A stretch of 64,000 nt of DNA, taken from contig CP131056.1 in assembly GCA_030657355.1 (NCBI GenBank), forward strand, positions 496,001-560,000, in the 5' to 3' direction. The stretch's first letter is position 1. Every line of letters begins with the position of its first letter. The notes below the pieces were generated by a model. The model did not search any database. It was given only the letters and a program-made list of their open reading frames with translations, and was not told where the DNA came from. Below are positions 32,766-40,884 of the stretch, piece by piece. Source of the stretch: Radicibacter daui (lineage in GTDB: Bacteria; Pseudomonadota; Alphaproteobacteria; Radicibacterales; Radicibacteraceae). Both the position numbers and the translations under genes were made by a program.

Positions 32766-33678
32766 AGCGTCGCAGCGTCACATGCGGGGGCTGGGTGGCG
32801 GCCCAGTGGCGGGCATAGTCGGCGGAAAGTTCCAGAAATGCCCTGAGGATGCCGAGGCGTTTGCGGTCCTCATGGCAGACGACAAAGGTCGTCATCACAA
32901 TCGGGGTCGCGATGGGGGCGACGGGGCGCGAGACCAGCCGTTCGTCTGGCGCGCATTCGGAGCGGGCAAAGAAGCTGATACCCACATTACGTGCCACCAC
33001 CTCGCGGATCGCCTCGCGGGTGGAAACCTCCACCATGTCGCGCGGTTCCACCCCTTCGCTCTCCAGTGCGGCCAGCACAAGCGCGCGGGTGCGGGAGCGG
33101 TTTTCGCGGATGATCAGCGTCTCGTTCGCCACTTCCGTGAAGGGTATTTGTTTCAGCCCCGCCAGCCGGTGGCCGCGCGGCAGCACAAACTCTAGTGGGT
33201 CGGGCGCCAGCGGCAGATAGTGCAGGCCGGGAATGGCCGGCGGGTCCACTACCACGGCCACATCCACCTGCGCCGCCAGCACCTGCTCCAGCACGTCACG
33301 GGCATTGCCGATCTGGATGGCGACACTGGGATGTGGATAGCGCGCCCTGAACTCGGCAAGCAGCGAGGCAGCATGGGCGGGCCCATCGGCGGCGATACGC
33401 AGGCTCCCGGTCTCCAGCGAGACCGCCTGCTCGAAGGCCTCGTCGATTTCCTGCGCCGCGGCCATCAGTCTTTGTGACAGGGAAAAGAGATGCCTGCCGG
33501 TCTCCGTCAGCATAAGGCGGCGGCGCGAACGTTCGAAAAGATGGGTCTGATAACGCTCTTCAAGCGCCTTGATTTGCTGGGACAAAGTGGGCTGCGAGAC
33601 ACCAAGGCGCCGTGCTGCCTGGCTGACGGTGCCCTCTTTAGCCACCGCGTAAAACGCCCTGATATGCTGATAGTTCAT
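32764..33678 (-). CDS. LysR-family regulator of the phosphonate cluster
   Basis: A 304-aa LysR regulator. The N-terminal winged helix-turn-helix reads MNYQHIRAFYAVAKEGTVSQ, then AARRLGVSQPTLSQQIKALE. The effector domain covers about residues 90-295. It is divergent from the AEP importer operon, the usual position for a LysR activator of the adjacent genes. Its effector is likely AEP or a breakdown product (inference). A 19-bp inverted repeat overlaps its start codon, suggesting that it represses its own translation start region. Confidence 0.9.
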   Translation of the reverse strand: MNYQHIRAFYAVAKEGTVSQAARRLGVSQPTLSQQIKALEERYQTHLFERSRRRLMLTETGRHLFSLSQRLMAAAQEIDEAFEQAVSLETGSLRIAADGPAHAASLLAEFRARYPHPSVAIQIGNARDVLEQVLAAQVDVAVVVDPPAIPGLHYLPLAPDPLEFVLPRGHRLAGLKQIPFTEVANETLIIRENRSRTRALVLAALESEGVEPRDMVEVSTREAIREVVARNVGISFFARSECAPDERLVSRPVAPIATPIVMTTFVVCHEDRKRLGILRAFLELSADYARHWAATQPPHVTLRR

Positions 33679-33693
33679 AGATTTTACCTATGA
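33675..33693. promoter_or_regulatory. Candidate LysR binding site overlapping the regulator start codon
   Basis: The inverted repeat TCATAG-N7-CTATGA (33675-33680 with 33688-33693) has the dyad size of LysR recognition sites. The regulator's ATG (33678-33676) lies in its left arm. The phnS start is 150 bp away on the other side. Confidence 0.45.
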
Positions 33694-33842
33694 GCACTAT
33701 TCAAGAATGAGATTTGATCAATGACCTAAAGCGCCCCAAGACTCAACCCGGCGCTTGCGAGGGCCGGCCCGAGGGGAAATCGGGGCTGACACCTTGCGGG
33801 TGCCTCCTTCAAGCGGACAACCGATCACCGGGGAGAGTCATC

Positions 33843-34865
33843 ATGTCCCGCAAGCTTGCGGCCGCCGCTTTTGGCGCCGTTGCCCTTCTGGGTGCCACTG
33901 CCGCCCACGCGGCCGAAGAACTGACCGTCTACACCGCCTTCGAGGCTGACGATCTGGCGCGCTACAAGGCCGCCTTCGAAGCCGCCAATCCTGGCATCAC
34001 CATCAACTGGGTGCGTGATTCGACTGGCGTCGTCACCGCCAAGCTGCTGGCCGAGAAGGACAATCCGCAGGCTGACGTGGTGTGGGGCCTTGCCGCCACC
34101 TCGCTCCTCCTTATGAAGAGCGAAGGCATGCTGGAGGCTTACAAGCCGGCCGGCGCCGACCGTCTCGACAAGCGCTTCATCGACAGCTCCAACCCGCCGA
34201 CCTGGGCCGGTTTTGACGCCTGGGTGGCGTCGGTCTGCGTCAACACGGTGGAAGCCAGGAAGCTTGGCCTGCCAATGCCGACTTCCTGGGCCGATCTCAC
34301 CAAGCCGGAATATCGCGGCCATGTCTCGATGCCGAACCCGGCTTCCTCGGGCACCGGCTTTCTCGATGTTTCTTCCTGGCTGCAGATGATGGGCGAGGAA
34401 AAGGGCTGGGCCTATATGGACGCCCTGCACCAGAACATCACCGCCTACACCCATTCCGGCTCCAAACCCTGCAAGGACGCCGCCCGCGGTGAAGTCGCCA
34501 TGGGCGTTTCCTTCGCCTATCGCGGCGCCCAGTCCATCAATGACGGTGCGCCGATTGCCATCGTCGTGCCGAAGGAAGGCGTGGGCTGGGACATGGAAGC
34601 GGCTGCCATCGTCAAGGGCACCGACCATGAGGAAGCGGCAAAGAAGCTGATGGACTTCTCCGTCTCCGAAGGGGCGATGAAGGAATACAATGTCGGTTAT
34701 GCCGTGCTCGGCATTCCCGGCATTGCCAAGCCGGTGCCGAACTATCCGGAAAACATTTCCAAAAGCATGATCAACAACGACTTCGAGTGGGCCGCCACCA
34801 ACCGCGACCGCATCCTTGCCGAATGGCAGCGTCGTTATGACGGCAAGTCCGAACCGAAGAGCTGA
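33843..34865 (+). CDS. phnS: 2-aminoethylphosphonate ABC transporter substrate-binding protein
   Basis: Periplasmic binding protein (340 aa) of the ferric-iron/AEP type (PhnS2-like). A signal peptide covers about residues 1-23 (ending TAAHAA). The mature protein opens LTVYTAFEADDLARYKAAFE, and DVVWGLAATSLLLMKSEGML is characteristic. The start at 33843 is preceded by GGGGAGAG; upstream in-frame codons are not protein-like. Specificity for AEP is inferred from the family and from the downstream phosphonate genes. A 10-bp hairpin follows the gene and probably boosts its mRNA over the rest of the operon. Confidence 0.9.
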   Translation: MSRKLAAAAFGAVALLGATAAHAAEELTVYTAFEADDLARYKAAFEAANPGITINWVRDSTGVVTAKLLAEKDNPQADVVWGLAATSLLLMKSEGMLEAYKPAGADRLDKRFIDSSNPPTWAGFDAWVASVCVNTVEARKLGLPMPTSWADLTKPEYRGHVSMPNPASSGTGFLDVSSWLQMMGEEKGWAYMDALHQNITAYTHSGSKPCKDAARGEVAMGVSFAYRGAQSINDGAPIAIVVPKEGVGWDMEAAAIVKGTDHEEAAKKLMDFSVSEGAMKEYNVGYAVLGIPGIAKPVPNYPENISKSMINNDFEWAATNRDRILAEWQRRYDGKSEPKS

Positions 34866-34873
34866 TGACGGTC

Positions 34874-34904
34874 TCCGGCGGGCGGGTTTCTTCTGCCCGC
34901 CGGA
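34874..34904 (+). terminator. Hairpin between phnS and phnT
   Basis: A perfect 10-bp stem (34874-34883 with 34895-34904) with an 11-nt loop and no T tract. It is more likely an mRNA-stabilising or attenuating structure between a binding-protein gene and its ATPase gene than a full terminator. Confidence 0.5.
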
Positions 34905-34949
34905 TCCCTCGCGGCGCTGCCTGCCGCCGCCTTCGACGGAGTTGCCAGC

Positions 34950-36038
34950 ATGACGAAAACCAACCTTGAGCCCTATCTCGAAATCAGGGACGTGAGCCGC
35001 CGTTTCGAGCAGTTCGTCGCTCTGTCGGGGGTGTCGCTGAACGTGGCGCAAGGCGAGTTCGTCTGTTTCCTCGGCCCCTCGGGCTGCGGCAAGACCACGC
35101 TTTTGCGCATCATTGCCGGCCTCGATTTTCAGGATGAAGGCCAGGTGGTGCAGGCAGGCCGCGATGTCTCTCGCCTGCCGGCCTCGAAGCGCGATTTCGG
35201 CATCGTCTTCCAGTCCTACGCGCTTTTTCCCAATCTTACCGTTGCCGCCAATGTCGGTTACGGGCTCAAGGGTCGCGGCCTCAGCCGCAGTGCCATCGAC
35301 GCCCGCGTGGCGGAACTGCTGGAACTGGTCGGCCTCACCGAGCTGGCGCGCCGTTTCCCGGCACAGATTTCCGGTGGCCAGCAGCAACGTGTCGCCCTTG
35401 CCCGCGCCCTTGCTTCTTCCCCCGGCCTTTTGCTGCTGGACGAGCCCTTTTCTGCCCTTGATGCCCGCGTGCGCCAATATCTGCGCAGCGAGATGAAGGA
35501 GCTGCAGCGCCGCCTCGGCGTCACCACCATCATGGTGACGCATGATCAGGAAGAGGCGCTCTCCATGGCCGACCGTATCGTGGTGATGGATGCCGGCCGC
35601 ATCGCCCAGATCGGCACGCCGGAGGAAATCTACTCCCGCCCCGGCAACGCCTTTGTTGCCAGCTTCATCGGCGAGATGAATTTCCTGCCCGGCCGTGTAC
35701 TCGGCAGCGGCCGCATCCAGCTGGCCGGCGGGCTTGATTGCGCCTGCGACACCGCCGGCTTTGCGGAGGGTAGCGCCGTTACCGCTGCCATCCGGCCCGA
35801 GCATGTGAAGATCGGTGCCGCTGCGGCGGGTGAGGCCAATAGGCTCGGCGGCGAAATCGGCCGGATTGAATTTCTGGGATCGGTGGTGCGGGCCCATCTT
35901 GGCGCCGGCGCGCTTGGCGGCGCCAGTCTGCGCGTGGATGTGCCGCAGGGCGAGAGCGAGCGTCTTGCCTCCTTTGCCGGCCACCCGCTCGACATCGCCT
36001 TGCCACCGGCAAGCCTCAGGCTCTTTGCCGGCGCATGA
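34950..36038 (+). CDS. phnT: 2-aminoethylphosphonate ABC transporter ATP-binding protein
   Basis: ABC ATPase (362 aa) energising AEP import. Walker A GPSGCGKT is at 42-49, the signature [14 protein letters not shown] near 141, and Walker [13 protein letters not shown] follows with the switch [17 protein letters not shown]-terminal TOBE-like regulatory region (about 240-355, [11 protein letters not shown]) matches the spermidine/iron/phosphonate group. The next gene, the permease, begins 11 bp after the stop, or overlaps by 4 bp if its upstream ATG is used. Confidence 0.92.
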   Translation: MTKTNLEPYLEIRDVSRRFEQFVALSGVSLNVAQGEFVCFLGPSGCGKTTLLRIIAGLDFQDEGQVVQAGRDVSRLPASKRDFGIVFQSYALFPNLTVAANVGYGLKGRGLSRSAIDARVAELLELVGLTELARRFPAQISGGQQQRVALARALASSPGLLLLDEPFSALDARVRQYLRSEMKELQRRLGVTTIMVTHDQEEALSMADRIVVMDAGRIAQIGTPEEIYSRPGNAFVASFIGEMNFLPGRVLGSGRIQLAGGLDCACDTAGFAEGSAVTAAIRPEHVKIGAAAAGEANRLGGEIGRIEFLGSVVRAHLGAGALGGASLRVDVPQGESERLASFAGHPLDIALPPASLRLFAGA

Positions 36039-36049
36039 GGGGGAAACCG

Positions 36050-38068
36050 ATGAGCGATATTCCCGCCTCCGCGCTGAATTTCTTCTTTCGCCCGGCCCGG
36101 GCGCAAAGCCGGCCGCAGCAGGGCGCCAGTGCCCGACCCCTGTTCTGGCTGGTGGCGCTCTATCTCATCGTCGCCCTCGCCCTGCCGGTCGCCACCATCG
36201 GCTGGAAGTCGCTGCAGACCTTCCATTTCGACCTCTCGCAGGTCGAGCTTGAGATGCAGCGCGCCGGCATATGGCAGGACCATGCCACCCTTGCCGACTG
36301 GTCTTCCCGCAACAGCTATACGGCCAATGACGGGCTATCCGCGTCCGAACTGTCGCGGGAGCAGGTAACGCGCATCCTGCGCAAGAGCGACCGTAGCGGT
36401 ATCGATCTCTTCCGTCTGCGGGATGTGTCGCCCAAAGGCGGCATGCTCATGCTGGATGGCGCTGTGCTGCCGTCCGGCCAATGGGTGGAGGTCAGCAAGG
36501 CCACTCTCGGCAAGGTGCAGATCAGGCCGGTGATGGCAATCGGGCTCGGCAATTTCGCCCGCTATTTCGAAACGCCGGCACTGCGCCAGTCGATCGTCAA
36601 CAGCCTCATCATCGCTTCCCTATCCACGCTTATCATCGTGCCGCTGGCCTTCGTCTTTGCCTATGGCGTCACCCGTACCTGCATGCCGCTGCGCCGGGTC
36701 ATGCAACTGGCGGCCAGTGTGCCTCTGCTGGTGCCCTCGCTGCTGCCGGCCCTGGCGCTGGTTTATCTTTTCGGCAATCAGGGGCTCTTCAAGGCACTGC
36801 TGATGGGGCATTCCATCTACGGGCCCATCGGCATCGTCATGGCGTCGGTCTTCTTCGTCTTTCCGCACGCCGTGCTCATTCTCATCGTCAGCCTGTCGCT
36901 GGCCGATGCGCGGCTCTATGAAGTGGCGCAGGCCATGCGGGTTTCGCCCTGGCGTCAGGCGCTCACCATCACGCTGCCCTCGGCGCGTTATGGTCTCGTC
37001 TCCGCCGCCTTCGTCAGCTTCACGCTGGTGCTGACCGATTTCGGCGTGCCCAAGGTGGTGGGCGGGCAGTTCAACGTCCTGGCGCTCGATATCTACAAGC
37101 AGGTCATCGGCCAGCAGAATTTCCAGATGGGCGCCGTCGTCTCGCTTGTGCTGTTGTTGCCCGCCATCGTTGCCTTCTGGGTGGAGCGGATGGCCGCGAG
37201 ACGGCAAACCTCGCTGCTGACGGCCCGCTCGGTCGCTTATCAGCCGCGGCCTGACAGGCTGCGCGATCTTTCCTTCTTCGCGCTTTGCGCTGTCATCAGC
37301 CTCGTCCTTCTTGGTGTGCTTGCGATGTGCCAGCTGGCGGCGCTCTTTCGCCTCTGGCCTTACAATCTCGCCGTCGGCTTCTGGCATTATGATTTCAGCA
37401 CGACGGATGGCGGTGGCTGGCGTTCCTACGGCAACTCGCTGGAGCTGGCTTTTCTGGTCGCCAGTTTCGGTGCCGCCCTCGTCTTTATCGGAGCCTGGCT
37501 TACTGAAAAGACCCGCGGCATGGCAGTGGAGCGGGCGCTTACCCGGGCTATGGCGCTGATGCCGATGGCCATTCCCGGCATGGTGCTGGGCCTTGCCTAT
37601 ATCTTTTTCTTCAACGCGCCGGCCAATCCGCTGCATGGGCTTTATGGCACCATGGCCATTCTGGTCATCTGCACGGTGGTGCATCTTTACACCGTGCCGC
37701 ACCTCACCGCCGTTTCGGCGCTGAAACAGATGGACCCGGAGTTCGAAGCCGTCTCCGAAAGCCTGCGCCAGCCCTTCTGGCGCACCTTCGGTGCCGTCAC
37801 CGTGCCGGTTTGCCTGCCGGCGATTGTGGAAATCTGGATCTATCTGTTCGTCAACGCCATGACGACCGTCTCTGCCGTCGTCTTTCTCTATAGCCCCACC
37901 ACCACGCTGGCTTCCGTGGCGGTGCTCAACATGGACGATGCCGGCGACATCTCGGCCGCCGCCGCCATGGGCATGATGATTTTCTACACCAATGCCGCGA
38001 TGCGGCTGTTGCACATGCTGGCGACCGGTCCGCTGCTGCGGTCGACCCAGCGCTGGCGTGTGCGCTGA
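36050..38068 (+). CDS. phnU: 2-aminoethylphosphonate ABC transporter permease (fused, two permease domains)
   Basis: A 672-aa inner-membrane protein with two MetI-like permease modules in one chain (PhnU2 type), so no separate second permease is needed. After an N-terminal helix (about 32-52) and a soluble loop to about 165, the first permease module carries VMRVSPWRQALTITLPSARY-like coupling residues. The second, after about residue 395, carries ESLRQPFWRTFGAVTVPVCL. The ATG at 36050 follows GAGGGGGAAA and is preferred to the ATG at 36035 inside the end of phnT. Confidence 0.92.
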   Translation: MSDIPASALNFFFRPARAQSRPQQGASARPLFWLVALYLIVALALPVATIGWKSLQTFHFDLSQVELEMQRAGIWQDHATLADWSSRNSYTANDGLSASELSREQVTRILRKSDRSGIDLFRLRDVSPKGGMLMLDGAVLPSGQWVEVSKATLGKVQIRPVMAIGLGNFARYFETPALRQSIVNSLIIASLSTLIIVPLAFVFAYGVTRTCMPLRRVMQLAASVPLLVPSLLPALALVYLFGNQGLFKALLMGHSIYGPIGIVMASVFFVFPHAVLILIVSLSLADARLYEVAQAMRVSPWRQALTITLPSARYGLVSAAFVSFTLVLTDFGVPKVVGGQFNVLALDIYKQVIGQQNFQMGAVVSLVLLLPAIVAFWVERMAARRQTSLLTARSVAYQPRPDRLRDLSFFALCAVISLVLLGVLAMCQLAALFRLWPYNLAVGFWHYDFSTTDGGGWRSYGNSLELAFLVASFGAALVFIGAWLTEKTRGMAVERALTRAMALMPMAIPGMVLGLAYIFFFNAPANPLHGLYGTMAILVICTVVHLYTVPHLTAVSALKQMDPEFEAVSESLRQPFWRTFGAVTVPVCLPAIVEIWIYLFVNAMTTVSAVVFLYSPTTTLASVAVLNMDDAGDISAAAAMGMMIFYTNAAMRLLHMLATGPLLRSTQRWRVR

Positions 38069-38089
38069 ATTTCAGGAAAAGGAGCAGCC

Positions 38090-39262
38090 TTGGTGTCTGG
38101 GGTTTACGATCTCGCCGTGGTTGGCGGCGGCATTCTGGGGCTCGCGCATGCCTATGAGGCGGCGCGCCGTGGCAAGCGTGTGGTGCTGATTGACCGTGAC
38201 GCCCAGGCCAATGGCGCCTCGGTACGTAATTTCGGTTTCATCACCGTCACCGGCCAGGATCGCGGCACGGTGTGGAACCGGGCGATGAAAAGCCGGAATG
38301 TCTGGGCTGACGTGGCGCCGAAGGCCGGCATTCGCGTCGAGCAGAAAGGGCTGCTGCTGCTGGCGCAGCGCCCGCTCGCCATGCCGGTGCTGGAAGCTTT
38401 CATGGCTACCGAAATGGGCGAGCAGTGTGCGCTGCTGACCCCGGAGGAGGTGGCCAGCCGTTACCCGACGCTAAAGCCGGCAGCGATCGAAGGCGCGCTC
38501 TACAGTCCGCATGAGCTACGCGTGGAATCGCGGGACGCTATCCCGCGGCTTGCCGCCTGGCTTGCCGGGGCGCTGGGCGTTACCTTCCTGCGTCAGGCCC
38601 TCGTTAAGTCCATCGCCCTGCCGCGCATCGAAACCACTGCCGGCATGGTCGAGGCAGAGCAGGTGGTGGTGTGTCCGGGCGATGATTTCCTCTCGCTCTA
38701 TCCCGAGCGTATCGCCCGCTACAACCTCACCCGCTGCCAGCTCAACATGCTGCGCATCGTGCCGGAGGAGCCGGGTTTTGCCCTGCCGCTGCCGGTCATG
38801 TCCGATCTCAGCCTCGTGCGGTATGAGGGTTATGCCCGCCTTGCCGAAGCGGCGGCGCTGAAGCAGCAGCTCATCGCCGAGCAGAAGCCCTTTCTCGATA
38901 ACGGCATCCATCTGATCGCGGTTGCCAGTGCCGATGGCTCGCTGGTGGTGGGCGATTCCCATCACTACGCGACGACCCCGCCGCCCTTTGCCGATGTCGG
39001 GGTAGACGATCTTATTCTTGAGGAACTGAAGGCGGTTACCGGCCTCAAGCGCTGGCGGGTCGCCGAGCGCTGGACGGGCACCTATGCCTCGGCCAGCGAT
39101 CGCGGCGTATTGATCGACACGCCGGAGCCGGGCGTGCGTCTCGTCATCGTTACCAGCGGTACCGGTGCCTCCACCGGCTTCGGGATCGCGGCGGAAGTCA
39201 TCACCTCGCTCTTCGACGGTGTGCCGGCGGTGGGTGAGGAAGCGGAAGGAGAAGCGGCATGA
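38090..39262 (+). CDS. FAD-dependent amine oxidase of the phosphonate-associated HpnW family (TIGR03364)
   Basis: DAO-family flavoprotein (390 aa). The N-terminal FAD motif is LAVVGGGILGLAHAYEAARR with VVLIDRD, then ASVRNFGFITVTGQ. The C-terminal GTGASTGFGIAAEV closes the FAD site. Members of this group sit in phosphonate clusters, and relatives have been shown to oxidise AEP or N-methyl-AEP to phosphonoacetaldehyde. With phnX directly after and no phnW transaminase, that role fits well. The start is TTG at 38090 or GTG at 38093 after AGGAG. The phnX start overlaps its stop (ATGA). Confidence 0.88.
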   Translation: MVSGVYDLAVVGGGILGLAHAYEAARRGKRVVLIDRDAQANGASVRNFGFITVTGQDRGTVWNRAMKSRNVWADVAPKAGIRVEQKGLLLLAQRPLAMPVLEAFMATEMGEQCALLTPEEVASRYPTLKPAAIEGALYSPHELRVESRDAIPRLAAWLAGALGVTFLRQALVKSIALPRIETTAGMVEAEQVVVCPGDDFLSLYPERIARYNLTRCQLNMLRIVPEEPGFALPLPVMSDLSLVRYEGYARLAEAAALKQQLIAEQKPFLDNGIHLIAVASADGSLVVGDSHHYATTPPPFADVGVDDLILEELKAVTGLKRWRVAERWTGTYASASDRGVLIDTPEPGVRLVIVTSGTGASTGFGIAAEVITSLFDGVPAVGEEAEGEAA

Positions 39263-40089
39263 GCGAGCTGAAGGCAGCGATTTTCGACTGGGCGGGCACG
39301 ATGATCGATTTCGGCTCCCGCGCGCCGATGGGGGCCTTCGTCGAGGTGTTCGGCGAGTTTGGCATTACCATCAGCATCGCTGATGCTCGCGGCCCGATGG
39401 GCCTGCCCAAGCTGGAGCATATCAAGGCGCTGGGGCGCCTGCCGCATGTGGCCGAGCAGTGGCGTGCCCGCCGGGGCACGGCGTTTGATGAGGCGGCGGC
39501 CGAGGAGATCTACAAGGTCTTCGTGCCGCGTAATGCCGGGATCGTTACAGACTATTCTGGCCTCATCCCCGGTGCGGCGGAGACCGTGGCCGCCCTGCGG
39601 GAGCGCGGCCTCAAGATTGGCTCCACCACCGGCTATACCCGCGGGATCATGGAGCGGGTGCTGCCGGTGGCGGCCGCCCAGGGTTACGCACCGGACAATC
39701 TGGTGTGCGCGGGTGACCTTGCTGCCGGCCGGCCGACGCCGCTGATGATGTACAAATGTTTTGTCGATCTCGGTCTCTGGCAGCCCTGGCGGGTGGTGAA
39801 GGTGGATGACACCGAACCCGGCATTGCCGAGGGGATTGCCGCCGGTACCTGGGTGGTGGCGGTCTCCCTCAGCGGCAATGCCGTCGGCCTTTCCGAAGCC
39901 GAACTTGCCGCCCTGCCGGAAGCCGAGCGCCGACAGCTCAACGCCGCCGCGCGCAAGCAGCTGACGGCCGATGGCGCCCATATGGTGATCGACAGCGTGG
40001 CCGACCTGCTGCCGGCACTCGCCGCCATTGAAGAGCAGATTGCCGCCGGCCGGCGTCCGCACCGGCTGGAGCAGCTCTGGGCGGCCTGA
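39259..40089 (+). CDS. phnX: Phosphonoacetaldehyde hydrolase (phosphonatase)
   Basis: HAD-superfamily enzyme (276 aa) that splits phosphonoacetaldehyde into acetaldehyde and phosphate. The nucleophile Asp10 lies in IFDWAGTMIDFG, and the Schiff-base lysine Lys51 in GPMGLPKLEHIKALG; both sit where the Bacillus cereus enzyme has Asp12 and Lys53. STTGYTRGIMERVLP and VVKVDDTEPGIAEG complete the HAD motifs. It is the last gene of the AEP operon and releases the phosphate that the pathway is run for. Confidence 0.96.
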   Translation: MSELKAAIFDWAGTMIDFGSRAPMGAFVEVFGEFGITISIADARGPMGLPKLEHIKALGRLPHVAEQWRARRGTAFDEAAAEEIYKVFVPRNAGIVTDYSGLIPGAAETVAALRERGLKIGSTTGYTRGIMERVLPVAAAQGYAPDNLVCAGDLAAGRPTPLMMYKCFVDLGLWQPWRVVKVDDTEPGIAEGIAAGTWVVAVSLSGNAVGLSEAELAALPEAERRQLNAAARKQLTADGAHMVIDSVADLLPALAAIEEQIAAGRRPHRLEQLWAA

Positions 40090-40100
40090 GCTGCCTGCTG

Positions 40101-40745
40101 TCAGAAGGTGATCCCGGCGATCTTGCCGGCAATCGCGGTGCCGAGCTTGGCATGTTCGCTCGCGCCGAAATGCAGGCCTTCCTCCGGATCGACGGCGGCG
40201 ACCTTGCCGCCGTCGAGGAAGTGAGCGCCTTCCGCTTCCGCCATCTGGGCATAGAGCGCGGCGAGCCGGTGGGATTTATCCTCCCCGCCGGCCATCATGG
40301 TGCCGAAGAGGCCACTTTCCCGGATCGGCAGCGGGGCCACCACCAGTACGGCGGGCGGCTTGCCGTCGATACCGGCATCGCTGGCATGGATGGCGCGCAC
40401 CAGCTTGCGCATCGAGGCGGTGATGTCTTCCGCCGTCACCGCGAAGCGCACTTTCAGGTCATTGCTGCCCAGCATCACCACCACGAGATCGAGCGGCCGG
40501 TGGGTCTCCAGCAATGCCGGCAGCAGGGCAAGGCCATTCTTGTGTGCGCCTTCTATCGGGTCGTCATGTACCGTGGTGCGGCCGGGCAGGCCTTCCTCGA
40601 TCACGCGCCAGCCGGGCCCCAGCTTTTCCGCCACCACGCCGGGCCAGCGCTCGTCCGGACCCAGCCGGCCGCTGCCGCTCATCTGGCGCATCGGCAGCGT
40701 GCCGTGGGTGTTGGAATCGCCAAAACACATCACCGTGCGGACCAT
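40101..40745 (-). CDS. SGNH/GDSL-family hydrolase
   Basis: A 214-aa arylesterase/lysophospholipase-like hydrolase. The nucleophile block is CFGDSNTHG with Ser11. VVMLGSNDLKVRF gives the oxyanion Asn, and the last block is GLHFGASEH with the likely catalytic His. There is no signal peptide, so it is probably cytosolic. The substrate is unknown; acetyl-xylan or aryl esters are common for relatives. The start at 40745 follows GGGGAA. The gene is convergent with phnX and is not obviously part of the phosphonate pathway. Confidence 0.86.
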   Translation of the reverse strand: MVRTVMCFGDSNTHGTLPMRQMSGSGRLGPDERWPGVVAEKLGPGWRVIEEGLPGRTTVHDDPIEGAHKNGLALLPALLETHRPLDLVVVMLGSNDLKVRFAVTAEDITASMRKLVRAIHASDAGIDGKPPAVLVVAPLPIRESGLFGTMMAGGEDKSHRLAALYAQMAEAEGAHFLDGGKVAAVDPEEGLHFGASEHAKLGTAIAGKIAGITF

Positions 40746-40884
40746 GATCGCCTGTTCCCCTGCTTTTGGGCGACCCTGCCTTTCCGGCCTTTCCGGATGG
40801 GCCTGCCGTGCCTGACCCAAGAGATCAGGCGCTGCGGGCCCACCCGTCAACCCCCGCCGGCATATTGCGGGGCGAGGTGGCCGC

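Noticed and set aside
33825-35984. 719-residue open frame on the minus strand
   Set aside because: It is antisense to phnS and phnT, which have clear domains. High GC content makes long opposite-strand frames common, and the translation has no family character.
36620-38014. 464-residue open frame on the minus strand
   Set aside because: Antisense to the fused permease; His/Arg/Gln-rich low-complexity translation.
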